DNA of 43,139 nt, from positions 1 through 43,139 of the forward strand of contig JAFZNK010000095.1 in the NCBI GenBank assembly GCA_017550965.1. The letters are read 5' to 3'. Origin of the DNA: Thermoguttaceae bacterium (lineage in GTDB: Bacteria; Planctomycetota; Planctomycetia; Pirellulales; Thermoguttaceae). The stretch's first letter is position 1, and the number at the start of each line of letters is the position of its first letter. Made by a program: the position numbers and the translations under genes. The notes beneath the pieces were generated by a model, which saw only the letters and a program-made list of their open reading frames with translations, ran no database searches and was not told the DNA's origin. This document shows positions 8,517 through 16,608 of this stretch, piece after piece.

Positions 8517-8585
8517 AGGCTCGACGTCGGGGAGATTCGACTCCCCGGTTAACGAGGATATTACGACGATAATTGAAAAACAACG

Positions 8586-9065
8586 ATGACGTCCCCCACG
8601 AAAACAAACGCGACGCGTCTGCTGGAAAGCGCGAACGTTCCGTTCGAGACGCTCGAATACGAGGTCGACGAAAACGACCTTTCGGGCATGCATATTGCGA
8701 GTCAGTTGAATATTCCGTCGGAACAGATCTTCAAGACGCTCGTCCTGAAGGGGGAAAAGCTCGGATACTTCGTGTGTTGTTTGCCCGTGTGCGACGAACT
8801 TGACCTCAAAAAAACGGCGAAAGCTTTCGGCGACAAAAAATGCGATCTTATCCCCATGAAAGACCTTAAAGATCTTACGGGATACGTTCGGGGAGGTTGT
8901 TCTCCGGTCGGCATGAAGAAGAAATTCCCTACGATCTTCGACGAAACAGCCGAGCTTTTTGACAAGATTTACGTCAGCGCGGGGATGCGCGGAATGCAGA
9001 TGGTGCTTGAACCGGGCGCGCTTATCAAATTCGTCGACGCGAAAACCGCCGATCTGGTCAAGTAG
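8586..9065 (+). CDS. ybaK: Cys-tRNA(Pro)/Cys-tRNA(Cys) deacylase YbaK
   Basis: A 159-residue YbaK-type trans-editing protein. Recognisable elements are the N-terminal TNATRLLESANVPFE, the conserved lysine in IFKTLVLKG (Lys50), GYVRGGCSPVGMKKKFP and the GMRGMQMVLEP segment. These proteins hydrolyse cysteine mischarged on tRNA(Pro) in the cytoplasm. The length is that of the family. It is the only plus-strand gene between two minus-strand genes, with its own promoter, and is convergent with the GH26 gene. No strong Shine-Dalgarno is visible before the ATG; the nearest GAGG is too far upstream. Confidence 0.93.
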   Translation: MTSPTKTNATRLLESANVPFETLEYEVDENDLSGMHIASQLNIPSEQIFKTLVLKGEKLGYFVCCLPVCDELDLKKTAKAFGDKKCDLIPMKDLKDLTGYVRGGCSPVGMKKKFPTIFDETAELFDKIYVSAGMRGMQMVLEPGALIKFVDAKTADLVK

Positions 9066-9132
9066 CGTTACGTCGTTAATCGTCGCCGCGCTCTTTCCCG
9101 ATCGCGCAACGGACGTCGAAAGGCGAGCGTCT

Positions 9133-10554
9133 CTACTGTTCCTTCCACGCGTCGTCAGAAGACGCGTAATGATACGCGTCGGGTAATTCGTCGAGCGTAA
9201 GCACATAATCGCTGTTATAGACTTCATTGACGTACTCGGCGGTGTTAATCTTGTTTCTGGCAATAAAAGAAGTATGCCACGTCATAAACCAAAGCCACTT
9301 CGATCCGTCCGCCTTTAGCTTTTCAGGATCGGGAATCGGCCCGTTTTCATGAAGACAAACAGGTTTGTTGGCGATTCGCGCCGTTTTGACGTACATGCTA
9401 AGAAGAGAATTCGTGTGATCGACGTAACAATCGGCTCCAACGACGTCGACATATTCGTCCCCCGGATACCAGCCGTCGTTGAGGTCGCCGCAATAACCGA
9501 GGTTCCAAATTAAATTATCGAGTTTCCAGTAATTTGTGTATCGGTCGTACATAATGCGCCAGAGTTTTTTGAAGTTCTCGGCGCCCCCTTTTCCCCACCA
9601 AAACCACTTGCCGTCGAACTCGTGAAAAGGACGCCATATGACGGGAACGTCGGCTTCTTTCAACTCTAAAAGCGCTTTCGCTCCCTTGTCCATACCGGCG
9701 ATAAGTTTGTCGTACTCTGGCGTTCCTTCGGTCAACGCCTTCTCCCAATCCAAATTGGTTCTCATCGCCTCAGAATGACTTCCTCTGAAATCGCTGCCGC
9801 AGTGCCAGCAGATCGTCACGATTCCGCCTTTCTGACGCCAGGCTTTTGCGCGACGATTGCAACCGGCAAAATCGTCGCCCATATAGTCGAGACCGCGGAG
9901 CGCGGGGTATTTTCCGCTGGCTTTCTTAACGACGTCAAACTCAAAATCTTCGCTTCCCATCCATGTGGATTCCTGCTGACCCGAGATAACATATTTGCCA
10001 TAAACGTCGCAAAGAAAACGATAAAGCGACTGTGTTTGCTCCGACGCCGAAGGATTGGAAAGTTTGGGAGAAACGTTTTCTAAAGACGACGTCGCCAACT
10101 CTACGGTAAGACAATCGAGATACGTCCATCCCCATAAACCCTGAACGGCTACTTCGTTGGCGCCTTTGTTCAAGAAAACGGTGATTTCGACTTCTGCAAA
10201 GGAGTTTTGTTCCGTATAACCGCAAAACGTCTGTTCGACTTCTTCGCCGTTTACCAGAACGCTCTGACGTTTGCCGCCCTTGTCGTAAGGCTGGCAGTAA
10301 CGAAGAGAAAGAATATAGACGCCGGAACTCTCCGCGTTCACCGTTACGGTTACAGAGTCGCCCTTGTCTTTCAAATCCACGACCTTTCCGCCGCTCGCTC
10401 CGTTCAAATTGATCGTCGTCGTTTTGTTCTCGCCAATGTCGCGAATCGTTCCATTCTCCAGCTCATAAACGGGCGTCGCCCCTCTTGCAGGACAGGTAAA
10501 CGGCGTCAGCGCGCTAATCATGAAAACGGTCGCCGCCAAAATAATTCTTTTCAT
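9133..10554 (-). CDS. Secreted GH26 beta-mannanase with N-terminal CBM35-like module
   Basis: 473 residues with a signal peptide (MKRIILAATVFMISALTPFT, cleavage near ARG-AT). Residues ~28-153 form a CBM35/CBM6-like beta-sandwich (YELENGTI..., ...GVYILSLRYCQP..., ...NEVAVQGLWGWTYLDCLTVE). Residues ~175-460 are a GH26 TIM barrel: the acid/base is Glu312 in WRPFHEFDGKWFWWG and the nucleophile is Glu403 in CLHENG; the conserved WHCG segment is also present. GH26 enzymes are mostly endo-1,4-beta-mannanases; beta-1,3-xylanases and lichenases in the family are alternatives. AGGGAGA lies 5 bases before the ATG. No PUL-type SusC/D neighbours exist, consistent with a planctomycete exporting single hydrolases. 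Confidence 0.92.
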   Translation of the reverse strand: MKRIILAATVFMISALTPFTCPARGATPVYELENGTIRDIGENKTTTINLNGASGGKVVDLKDKGDSVTVTVNAESSGVYILSLRYCQPYDKGGKRQSVLVNGEEVEQTFCGYTEQNSFAEVEITVFLNKGANEVAVQGLWGWTYLDCLTVELATSSLENVSPKLSNPSASEQTQSLYRFLCDVYGKYVISGQQESTWMGSEDFEFDVVKKASGKYPALRGLDYMGDDFAGCNRRAKAWRQKGGIVTICWHCGSDFRGSHSEAMRTNLDWEKALTEGTPEYDKLIAGMDKGAKALLELKEADVPVIWRPFHEFDGKWFWWGKGGAENFKKLWRIMYDRYTNYWKLDNLIWNLGYCGDLNDGWYPGDEYVDVVGADCYVDHTNSLLSMYVKTARIANKPVCLHENGPIPDPEKLKADGSKWLWFMTWHTSFIARNKINTAEYVNEVYNSDYVLTLDELPDAYHYASSDDAWKEQ

Positions 10555-10587
10555 TTTTATCTCCCTTGAATAATTCGTTTTTGTCTC

Positions 10588-10606
10588 AAATCAAAGCCCT
10601 TGATTT
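10588..10606 (-). promoter_or_regulatory. Inverted repeat upstream of the GH26 gene, possible operator
   Basis: AAATCAA-AGCCC-TTGATTT is a perfect 7-bp inverted repeat 34-52 bp before the mannanase ATG, in a place expected for a repressor site or 5' UTR hairpin. No regulator gene for it is identified. Confidence 0.3.
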
Positions 10607-10841
10607 TGGCAAATGTCTTTTGAAAAAAGAACGGTCCAAAAAGCGTCGACTATCTCGTAATATCGTAGAGAGAACGAAACAGTAATCAAGAGACGGTTTC
10701 GCTCCATGCGGGAGAACTGACAGGAAAAACGCCCCTTTTCGTCCCTCTCCCTGTTTGTTTCGATTTCTATATATCGCTTTACAACACAATTTATCGTTCA
10801 ATTATACTACAAAGAAAAGCTCTACGATCGATTATTGTCGC

Positions 10842-10870
10842 TTTACCGAGAAAGAATTATAGGTTATAAT
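10842..10870 (+). promoter_or_regulatory. Promoter of the Rrf2 regulator gene
   Basis: TTTACC (10842-10847), a 17-bp spacer and a perfect TATAAT (10865-10870). GGAGG follows at 10881-10885, 7 bases before the ATG at 10893, giving a very short leader. Confidence 0.65.
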
Positions 10871-10892
10871 GGGGTAATCAGGAGGGTAGAAA

Positions 10893-11363
10893 ATGATTTC
10901 CACCAAAGGACGCTATGCGTTGCGCGTCATGATCGACATGGCGGAACAAAAGACGAACGATTACGTCCCGCTTAATGAAATAGCGGATCGTCAGGGTATT
11001 TCGATCAAGTATCTTGAAATTATTCTCAAGTCGTTAGTCAAAGCGGGGCTGCTCGAAGGTCGCCGGGGCAAAGGCGGCGGTTATAAACTTACGCGCGCCC
11101 CGGAAGAATACACCGTCGGAGAAGTGCTGGAACTTACCGAAAATTCCCTCGCCTCCGTAGCGTGTCTGATGAAAGACGCGAAAAAGTGCGATCGTCAGGC
11201 GACTTGTCGAACGTACGGCATGTGGAAAGAGTTTACGGACCTCGTTTCCGATTTCTTCAACAAAAAAACGTTGGCCGACCTCGTGTTAAAAGAGACCGAG
11301 CCCGTTTTGCATCAGATAGCGCCGCTTAAGGAGAAGACGGATAAGAAAACAAACAAAGCGTAG
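10893..11363 (+). CDS. Rrf2/IscR-family transcriptional regulator with three cysteines
   Basis: 156 residues. The N-terminal winged helix is the Rrf2 signature (MISTKGRYALRVMIDMAEQ, ...QGISIKYLEIILKSLVKAGLLEGRRGKGGGYKL). The effector loop has Cys91, Cys99 and Cys105, close to the spacing of the [2Fe-2S] ligands of IscR, so it probably senses iron-sulfur status or oxidants. No isc or suf genes are adjacent. The likely targets are itself and possibly the flavodoxin/transporter genes on the opposite strand; this is inference. It has the strongest ribosome site in the region (GGAGG) and converges on the BASS transporter gene. Confidence 0.92.
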   Translation: MISTKGRYALRVMIDMAEQKTNDYVPLNEIADRQGISIKYLEIILKSLVKAGLLEGRRGKGGGYKLTRAPEEYTVGEVLELTENSLASVACLMKDAKKCDRQATCRTYGMWKEFTDLVSDFFNKKTLADLVLKETEPVLHQIAPLKEKTDKKTNKA

Positions 11364-11405
11364 GGAGCGTTTGAAAGTTCTCCGCGCGTCGACGTTCGAC
11401 GCCGT

Positions 11406-12416
11406 TTATTTTCCGACGCGTCTTTTGCGACGCTTAACGCGCGACGAATAACGGTCGCCCTTCTGTGCGTTCTCCCTCTTTTCGTCGTCGACGCGACTCA
11501 ACAGTTGCGCGAGAATCGCCCCGGAAATGTTGTGCCAGACGGAAAAAATCGCGCCGGGAACAGTCGCCGCTTCCAGCGTCGGAAAGCTTGTTCGGGCCAG
11601 CGACGTCGCCAACCCTGAATTCTGCATGCCAATTTCTACGGCCAACGCCTTCTTCCTGGAAACGGAAACGCCAAGCGCTTTGCCTAACGCGTACCCGCCG
11701 ACGTAACCTAAGAGGTTGTGCAAAATAACGACGACAAAAACGACCGCGCCCGTCTCAAATATCCGACTTGAATTATGAGAAACGACCGACGCGACGATCA
11801 TCGCGATAGCGACGACGGAGATCGTCGGCAAAATTCTGGAAATCCGACCGGCATATTTTCCCCAGTATCTGTCGATAATAAAGCCTAGCCCAATCGGAAC
11901 GACGACGACTTGCAAAATCGTCAGAAACATGTTCCATACGTCGACGTCGACCGTCGTCCTGAGCAAAAAGAAAACAATCGCGGGGGTCAGCAACGGCGAC
12001 AACAACGTATTGACGCTTGTCATGCCGACGGACAGCGCGACGTCCCCTTTGCTAAGATACGTAATGACGTTGCTTGCCGTTCCGCCCGGACACGCGCCGA
12101 CTAAAATAACGCCGGCAAGAATCTCCTGATCAAGGCCGAACGTTTTGCCTAAAACGAACGCTAAGAACGGCATGATCGTAAATTGAGCGACGCAACCGAC
12201 CAAAACGTCTCTTGGCCTGGTAAAAACGACTTTAAAATCGTCGAGTTTTAACGTCAGCCCCATGCCGAACATAATGACCATGAGAAGATAATTCACCCAC
12301 GACGTGTCGATCCAAAGACTCGTCGGGGGGAAAAACAGCGCCATTGCCGCGACAAACAACACGACATACGCCATGTATTTGCCAGTCCATTCGCTAAGTT
12401 TTTCTAGAAGAATCAT
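11406..12416 (-). CDS. Bile acid:sodium symporter (BASS) family transporter
   Basis: 336 residues from the ATG of MILLEKLSEW; an in-frame TTG at 12446 would overlap the flavodoxin gene and is less likely. About nine to ten hydrophobic helices alternate with short loops. Family marks are GMGLTLKLDDFK, the GACPGGTASNVITYLSKGDVALSV crossover motif that binds sodium, and EIGMQNSGLATSLA in the second repeat. The C-terminus is a basic cytoplasmic tail (KRRKRRVGK). BASS proteins import organic anions such as bile salts, pantoate or pyruvate with sodium; the substrate here is unknown. It lies 26 bp after the flavodoxin-like gene and is probably co-transcribed with it. Confidence 0.9.
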   Translation of the reverse strand: MILLEKLSEWTGKYMAYVVLFVAAMALFFPPTSLWIDTSWVNYLLMVIMFGMGLTLKLDDFKVVFTRPRDVLVGCVAQFTIMPFLAFVLGKTFGLDQEILAGVILVGACPGGTASNVITYLSKGDVALSVGMTSVNTLLSPLLTPAIVFFLLRTTVDVDVWNMFLTILQVVVVPIGLGFIIDRYWGKYAGRISRILPTISVVAIAMIVASVVSHNSSRIFETGAVVFVVVILHNLLGYVGGYALGKALGVSVSRKKALAVEIGMQNSGLATSLARTSFPTLEAATVPGAIFSVWHNISGAILAQLLSRVDDEKRENAQKGDRYSSRVKRRKRRVGK

Positions 12417-12442
12417 TTCAGTCGCGTCGCGTAAAGAAATCG

Positions 12443-12976
12443 TCAAAGGTTCTTGCCCAGTTCGTAGGCTTGTTTCGGATAATCGCTCGCGGCGGTCGTT
12501 TCAGGAACGTCGCATCCAAATCCGTACACCGTTCCGACGTTCTCCATTTCAATATAGCGGACAAGCGTTTTAAAATGCGAATCGAGAGCGTCGAACGTCC
12601 AGTCGTCCGTCCCGCCGCCGACGGCAAGACAAGCCGCCTTCAAATGCTTTTGATTCAGACTCGTGTTATAGGCGGCGAAGCGATCGACGACGTTTTTCAA
12701 CTGCGCCGTCATGCCGTAGTAATAAAGCGGGGTCGCGAAGACGACCATATCCGCGCTTAACAGCGCTTTTCTAATAATCCCGACGTCGTCCGACTGCGCG
12801 CACGGCCCCTCGAAACCGCAAGCGACGCAGCCAAGACACGCGTGAACGTTCATCGCGCAGACGTCGAATCTCGTTACGACATGTCCGGCTTCTTGCGCGC
12901 CTTTGGTAAAACTCTCGACAAGAAGGTTCGTCGAACCCTTCAGATTAGGGCTTCCCTGTAAAACGACAATTTTCAT
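12443..12976 (-). CDS. Flavodoxin-like iron-sulfur flavoprotein (NADPH-dependent FMN reductase family)
   Basis: A 177-residue flavodoxin fold: N-terminal FMN phosphate loop GSPNLKGSTN, then VVFATPLYYYGMTAQLKNVVDRF, typical of the NAD(P)H-dependent oxidoreductase/ISF group. Cys47, Cys50, Cys53 and Cys59 (ACLGCVACGFEGPC) form the compact CX2CX2CX5C motif that binds a [4Fe-4S] cluster in Methanosarcina-type iron-sulfur flavoproteins. It probably transfers electrons to quinones, oxygen or peroxide in an anaerobe. It sits between a second flavodoxin gene and the BASS transporter. Confidence 0.88.
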   Translation of the reverse strand: MKIVVLQGSPNLKGSTNLLVESFTKGAQEAGHVVTRFDVCAMNVHACLGCVACGFEGPCAQSDDVGIIRKALLSADMVVFATPLYYYGMTAQLKNVVDRFAAYNTSLNQKHLKAACLAVGGGTDDWTFDALDSHFKTLVRYIEMENVGTVYGFGCDVPETTAASDYPKQAYELGKNL

Positions 12977-13035
12977 TTCAATCTCTTCTAACTATCGTGA
13001 ACATATGGAGTAAAAACGAAACGACACGCGACGCG

Positions 13036-13518
13036 TCAAACAAAAGAATCGGCCCAGGCGTTAAGATCCGAGGCGGAAACGCGCGAGTTCATCAATCGTC
13101 CTTCCCTCACAGACGCGGCGGGAACGACTTTCTGAAGCGTCGACGAAATATTCCCCATTGAACTTCCGCCTGACGTCGCGAACGGAACGACGATCTTGCC
13201 GGAAAAATCGTACGCTTCAAGAAAGGTATGGATAATCGTCGGCGCGGTGTACCACCAAATAGGGAACCCGACAAAAACGACGTCGTACGCGGCGATATTC
13301 GCGTCGGAATCCGCAATCGCGGGCCGCGACGACAACCCCGGCGCTTTCATCTCAACGGAACTTCGACTCTTATCGTTCGTCCAGTTAAGATCGTCTTTCG
13401 TGTAGGGAACCGCCGGTTTGATCTCATAAAGATCCGCGCCAATAGCCGACGCCAACGTCTCCGCCGCGCGTTTTGTAACCCCGCCGGCGCTGAAAAAAGC
13501 GACTAATTTCTTACTCAT
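13036..13518 (-). CDS. Flavodoxin
   Basis: A 160-residue single-domain flavodoxin of the short secondary-redox type. The start strand is KKLVAFFSAGGVTKRAAETLA, where FMN-loop residues are SAGGVTK rather than the usual S-T/S-G-N-T. The second flavin loop is VFVGFPIWWYTAPTIIHTFLE and the third is FATSGGSSMGN. It probably donates low-potential electrons. It carries a near-perfect ribosome site, AAGGAGG, 5 bases before the ATG, and starts the flavodoxin-ISF-BASS run. Confidence 0.9.
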   Translation of the reverse strand: MSKKLVAFFSAGGVTKRAAETLASAIGADLYEIKPAVPYTKDDLNWTNDKSRSSVEMKAPGLSSRPAIADSDANIAAYDVVFVGFPIWWYTAPTIIHTFLEAYDFSGKIVVPFATSGGSSMGNISSTLQKVVPAASVREGRLMNSRVSASDLNAWADSFV

Positions 13519-13579
13519 TATATCCTCCTTGTTTTCATTCGTTTCAAAACGTTAAAAACACAATGCGAAACGTCCTCTA

Positions 13580-13585
13580 ATTATA
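13580..13585 (-). promoter_or_regulatory. Putative -10 element upstream of the flavodoxin gene
   Basis: A perfect TATAAT on the minus strand 62 bp before the ATG. No good -35 hexamer is seen at the right spacing, so it would need an activator or extended contacts. Confidence 0.35.
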
Positions 13586-13618
13586 CCCGGAAACAGAGAA
13601 AAGCGACATTCGCGTTTT

Positions 13619-14692
13619 TCATCTTCCAAAAGCTTTTTCCTTAACGACGCGCAACAGGCGGTAACAGGACCGTAACGCCGGAAGGATCCAGGGCATAAAG
13701 CGCAACAGGAATAATCTCATCCTTACAGTTTTATCGCGACGATTAAGCTGTCTCCCTTGCCCTAGTTCCAAAATCATCGCGCGAATATCGCTCGCGGCCT
13801 CCTTTTCTTTGGGGGAAGACTTAATAAAGTCCAGATAACGACTAAACAAACCTGTTATTCTGTTCCGTCTAATACGCCGTATCTGCTCGTCGGAAAAAAG
13901 ATTAGACGAGTGATTGCGGAAAAAAGTTTCGTAATGAGCGTAGGCGTTGTTCCAGTCCTGAATGTGAACCAACGAATGCGTCGCAGAAATACTATCCGGA
14001 CGTTCACGATGCAGAACTAACGGTTCGTCTAAAACAACAGTTCCTGTCGACCCGTCAAAAATCTTATATGTCGTATCGACGTCTTCGTAGACGTTTCCTT
14101 CTGGGAAACGTATTTCCTGCCACAAATGGCTCGCATAGATTTTGTTCCACACGGCGTTATTAAACTTCCTGTCAGCAAGATTCTGAAGCGCTTCCTCCCG
14201 ACTATAAACGCCCTTTTGAATTCGAGGCGACGCATTAACTTCGGCGAGGTCCTCCTGATCCAACCGTCCTTCCGTTTTAACGCTTTTGCTTTTAAAAAGC
14301 GCTATGTCCGCATGAGTTTCGATCATTGCGTTAAGAGCTTTTTCAATAGCGTTTGGAAGAAAAGCGTCGTCGGAATCAAGAAACGAAATAACCGGGCCGG
14401 TCGCAAGATCAAGACCGACGTTGCGCGCGGCGCTAAGTCCTTTGTTCTCCTGATGAACGACGCGAATTCTAGAATCGTTCTGGATAAATCGGTCGCAAAC
14501 CTCCCCCGACCCGTCGGCAGAACCGTCGTCGATCACAAGGATCTCAAGATTTTGATAAGTTTGCGCGACGACGCTTTCGAGGCATTCTTCCAAATAAGGA
14601 CGCACGTTGTAAACCGGAACAATCACGCTGACAAGACAGCCGTAATACGGGTCGTTTCCGTCATGTTGAAGCGTTTGCCTGTCGTTTTGCAT
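13619..14692 (-). CDS. Glycosyltransferase family 2
   Basis: 357 residues with a GT-A fold. The N-terminal nucleotide-binding strand is LVSVIVPVYNVRPYLEECLESVVAQTY, followed by ILVIDDGSADGS, the KGLSAARNVGLDLATG acceptor loop and the metal-binding FLDSDDAF (DxD-like). The C-terminal third is basic and helical without clear membrane segments. Enzymes of this kind add sugars in surface polysaccharide or LPS assembly. Single isolated GT2 genes are common, and no polysaccharide cluster surrounds it. It is followed by no gene on its strand until the flavodoxin, and lies 53 bp after the VanX-like gene. Confidence 0.92.
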   Translation of the reverse strand: MQNDRQTLQHDGNDPYYGCLVSVIVPVYNVRPYLEECLESVVAQTYQNLEILVIDDGSADGSGEVCDRFIQNDSRIRVVHQENKGLSAARNVGLDLATGPVISFLDSDDAFLPNAIEKALNAMIETHADIALFKSKSVKTEGRLDQEDLAEVNASPRIQKGVYSREEALQNLADRKFNNAVWNKIYASHLWQEIRFPEGNVYEDVDTTYKIFDGSTGTVVLDEPLVLHRERPDSISATHSLVHIQDWNNAYAHYETFFRNHSSNLFSDEQIRRIRRNRITGLFSRYLDFIKSSPKEKEAASDIRAMILELGQGRQLNRRDKTVRMRLFLLRFMPWILPALRSCYRLLRVVKEKAFGR

Positions 14693-14745
14693 CTTTTATC
14701 CTGTCGTTCCGATCTTCGCGTCGCTCGCGACCGCCGTAACGTCTG

Positions 14746-15552
14746 TTATTTGCCGTCGCCTTTTTCCGCGGAAGCGCGACTCACGCTAAACGTAAAATAC
14801 GTGTCGGGATACGGCTCGTTTTCCAACGTGAAATGCCACCATTCTTCCGCCAACGGTTTAAACCCGGATTCTATCATGACGTCGCGCAACAACATGCGGT
14901 TCTTGTATTGTTCGTCGGTAACTCCGGCGTAGTCGGGATGACTTAATTCCCCGAAATAGTCGAACGCGCCGCCCATGTCGACTTCTTTGCCCGTCTTCAT
15001 GTCAAACAGGGTCAGATCGACCGTGCTACCGCGACTATGCCCCGAGCGCCTGGCGATATAGCCTTGCGGAAACAACATGTCCTTATCGAGTTCCGGATAG
15101 AAATATTCCTTCATCCTGACGTCGTCGGAATCCAGCGCCCACCTTGCAAAATGATCGACGGCCTTCTGCGGACGGTACGCGTCGAATATTTTAAGCCGAT
15201 ACCCCTTAGCGATAAGCGCGTCGCTCGCCCGACGAAGCGCCGTCGCGGCCTCTTTGGTAAGCAAAGCGACGGGCTCCTCGTAACCGTCGATTCTGTCCCC
15301 CACGAAATTGTAGGTGGAATAATACCGAATCTCCAGGATAGCGTCGGGAACCGCTTCGCTTAACAGAACAAAATCGGACGAATCGTTCGACCAATTGACG
15401 TCGTCCTCAGCCGCTTCCGTCGAACCTCCGACGCCCGACGTCTCGTTGGACGCGCCTGAAACGGCGACGTTAGCCAACGCGCAACAGTAAAGCGCTCCCG
15501 CGATCAAACACGTTGCGACCGCCCCAGGAACATTATTTTTCACGTTTCTCAT
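14746..15552 (-). CDS. Secreted VanX-type D-alanyl-D-alanine dipeptidase (M15D)
   Basis: 268 residues from the ATG of MRNVKNN. The N-terminal hydrophobic segment (~11-30) looks like a signal peptide with possible cleavage near VSGAS. The catalytic domain has Arg127 (AYRPQ), the zinc ligands His172 and Asp179 in SGHSRGSTVDL, Glu237 as base and His240 in EEWWHF, so all VanX residues are present. It hydrolyses D-Ala-D-Ala. As a single exported gene without vanH/vanA neighbours, a role in peptidoglycan recycling or scavenging is more likely than glycopeptide resistance. An upstream in-frame extension to 15657 is not supported by a ribosome site. Confidence 0.9.
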   Translation of the reverse strand: MRNVKNNVPGAVATCLIAGALYCCALANVAVSGASNETSGVGGSTEAAEDDVNWSNDSSDFVLLSEAVPDAILEIRYYSTYNFVGDRIDGYEEPVALLTKEAATALRRASDALIAKGYRLKIFDAYRPQKAVDHFARWALDSDDVRMKEYFYPELDKDMLFPQGYIARRSGHSRGSTVDLTLFDMKTGKEVDMGGAFDYFGELSHPDYAGVTDEQYKNRMLLRDVMIESGFKPLAEEWWHFTLENEPYPDTYFTFSVSRASAEKGDGK

Positions 15553-15704
15553 TTGTTCAATTCGCCCTTGTTTCTCATTCCTTTTCCAGATCGTTGGAAA
15601 CTTTATGGAAAAAACTCCGCCGCGCCGACTAGCGTCTTTCCGCAATCGAAAAATCATGGCGGCGTCCGCTACGCAGACTCTGAATTCTCAATATGGCGCT
15701 ATAC

Positions 15705-16253
15705 TCACTTTTCCTGTTTCAGAATATTGACAAGGTCCTGAATATCGCGGTCAAACTCTTCGTCGGAAATCGGAAAACCTCCGGGCTCCCGATAATAAAT
15801 AGCGCTCCGCATTTTACACAGTCTCCAGCCGTTCGCTGTTGCTTTGGAATTAAGGCTCTCTCCGCTGCGAATATTGACGTCAAAATAGTTGCGGTAATGG
15901 TCGGCTCCGTTAAGATACAGTTTTGGATCGCGACGCTCGTTGATTCTTTCCAACAACTCTTCTCTGCCGTCCGGTTCGCCTTGTTCCCTCAGGATTCTCG
16001 CTTTTAAACAAAGAGCCGTGTCGACCCGATGACATATGTCGTAATTGCCTGTAAACGGTATTCCGTCAAGCAAGTCGCAGACCGCCGCGGCCTTTTCGTC
16101 GTACCCGTAAATATACAGCCACGTCGCCAAATCAACGACGTTGTCTAAATCTCTCGAAGATTTGAAGTTGCACTTCTTTAGTATCTTCTTGCAAAGACCC
16201 TGAACTTTTTTCTTGTCTACGGAAAGCGCTATTTTTTCGATCAAGTCCTGCAT
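15705..16253 (-). CDS. Uncharacterised protein, TPR-like helical (possibly DUF6707)
   Basis: A 182-residue soluble protein, all-helical by appearance (DLATWLYIYGYDEKAAAVCDLLDGI..., ...ALCLKARILREQGEPDGREELLERI), suggesting one or two TPR-like helix pairs. The wording resembles the DUF6707 family as I remember it, but I cannot confirm this. There is no signal peptide and no catalytic motif. AGGAG precedes the ATG. A 15-bp palindrome identical to those at the adjacent ATPase promoter lies 64 bp upstream, so it may be co-regulated with that ATPase (inference). Confidence 0.65.
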   Translation of the reverse strand: MQDLIEKIALSVDKKKVQGLCKKILKKCNFKSSRDLDNVVDLATWLYIYGYDEKAAAVCDLLDGIPFTGNYDICHRVDTALCLKARILREQGEPDGREELLERINERRDPKLYLNGADHYRNYFDVNIRSGESLNSKATANGWRLCKMRSAIYYREPGGFPISDEEFDRDIQDLVNILKQEK

Positions 16254-16608
16254 CGTTGTCTCCTGCCCTTATAATAAACGCGACAATAAAAACGCGTCGT
16301 CACATTCAATAAATTATTGCGGAATCCGCAAAAATTTTTTCTATTTCGCCTGTCGCAAGCCTTCGCCGTCGATTCTTTCAAGCGAACGATATTTCCTCTT
16401 AAAACGCCCTAAAAACGACTAAAAGTTCCCGCCCGCCGTTCACGTAAACGGTTTCCGCCGGAACTCGCTTATTATTCGATTGGAAAAACAACGTTCGGAA
16501 CCGCGTCTTTAAAATCGCCGCCCCTGATAACGCCCGTTATCACGCGCCCAGGAGCTGCGTCTTTTCGTCCCTCGGCGGTTCTTCCAATTATCCGTTCTTT
16601 CTTCTCGC
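16254..16608. other. Intergenic region with palindromes
   Basis: 355 bp without a gene. It holds palindrome copy 1 (16317-16331), a near-perfect 18-bp palindrome at 16525-16542 (TGATAACG-CC-CGTTATCA), and a possible nested hairpin around 16425-16470 (GTTCC...CCGTT/AACGG...GGAAC). Confidence 0.6.
16317..16331. repeat. Palindrome copy 1 (TTGCGGAATCCGCAA)
   Basis: A 15-bp perfect odd palindrome with 7-bp arms, followed by AAAATTTTTT. The same palindrome with the same A/T-run flank occurs at 17940-17954 and 18017-18031 in the opposite orientation. It lies upstream of the 15705-16253 gene and downstream of the ATPase gene. Confidence 0.9.

Larger units (their letters stand above)
10555..10892. 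other. Divergent intergenic region between GH26 and Rrf2 genes
   Basis: 338 bp with no supported gene. It holds the inverted repeat at 10588-10606 on the GH26 side and the Rrf2 promoter at 10842-10870. A short minus-strand open frame at 10586-10801 has no ribosome site or recognisable sequence and is not called. Confidence 0.6.

Noticed and set aside
8511..8585. Riboswitch in the ybaK leader
   Set aside because: The leader is short (about 65 bases) and shows no known riboswitch core or terminator hairpin.
10586..10801. 71-codon minus-strand frame between GH26 and Rrf2
   Set aside because: No ribosome site, odd composition, and it overlaps the regulatory region of both neighbours.
14746..15552. 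Vancomycin-resistance cluster
   Set aside because: Only a vanX-like gene is present; vanH, vanA-type ligase and regulator genes are absent from the window.
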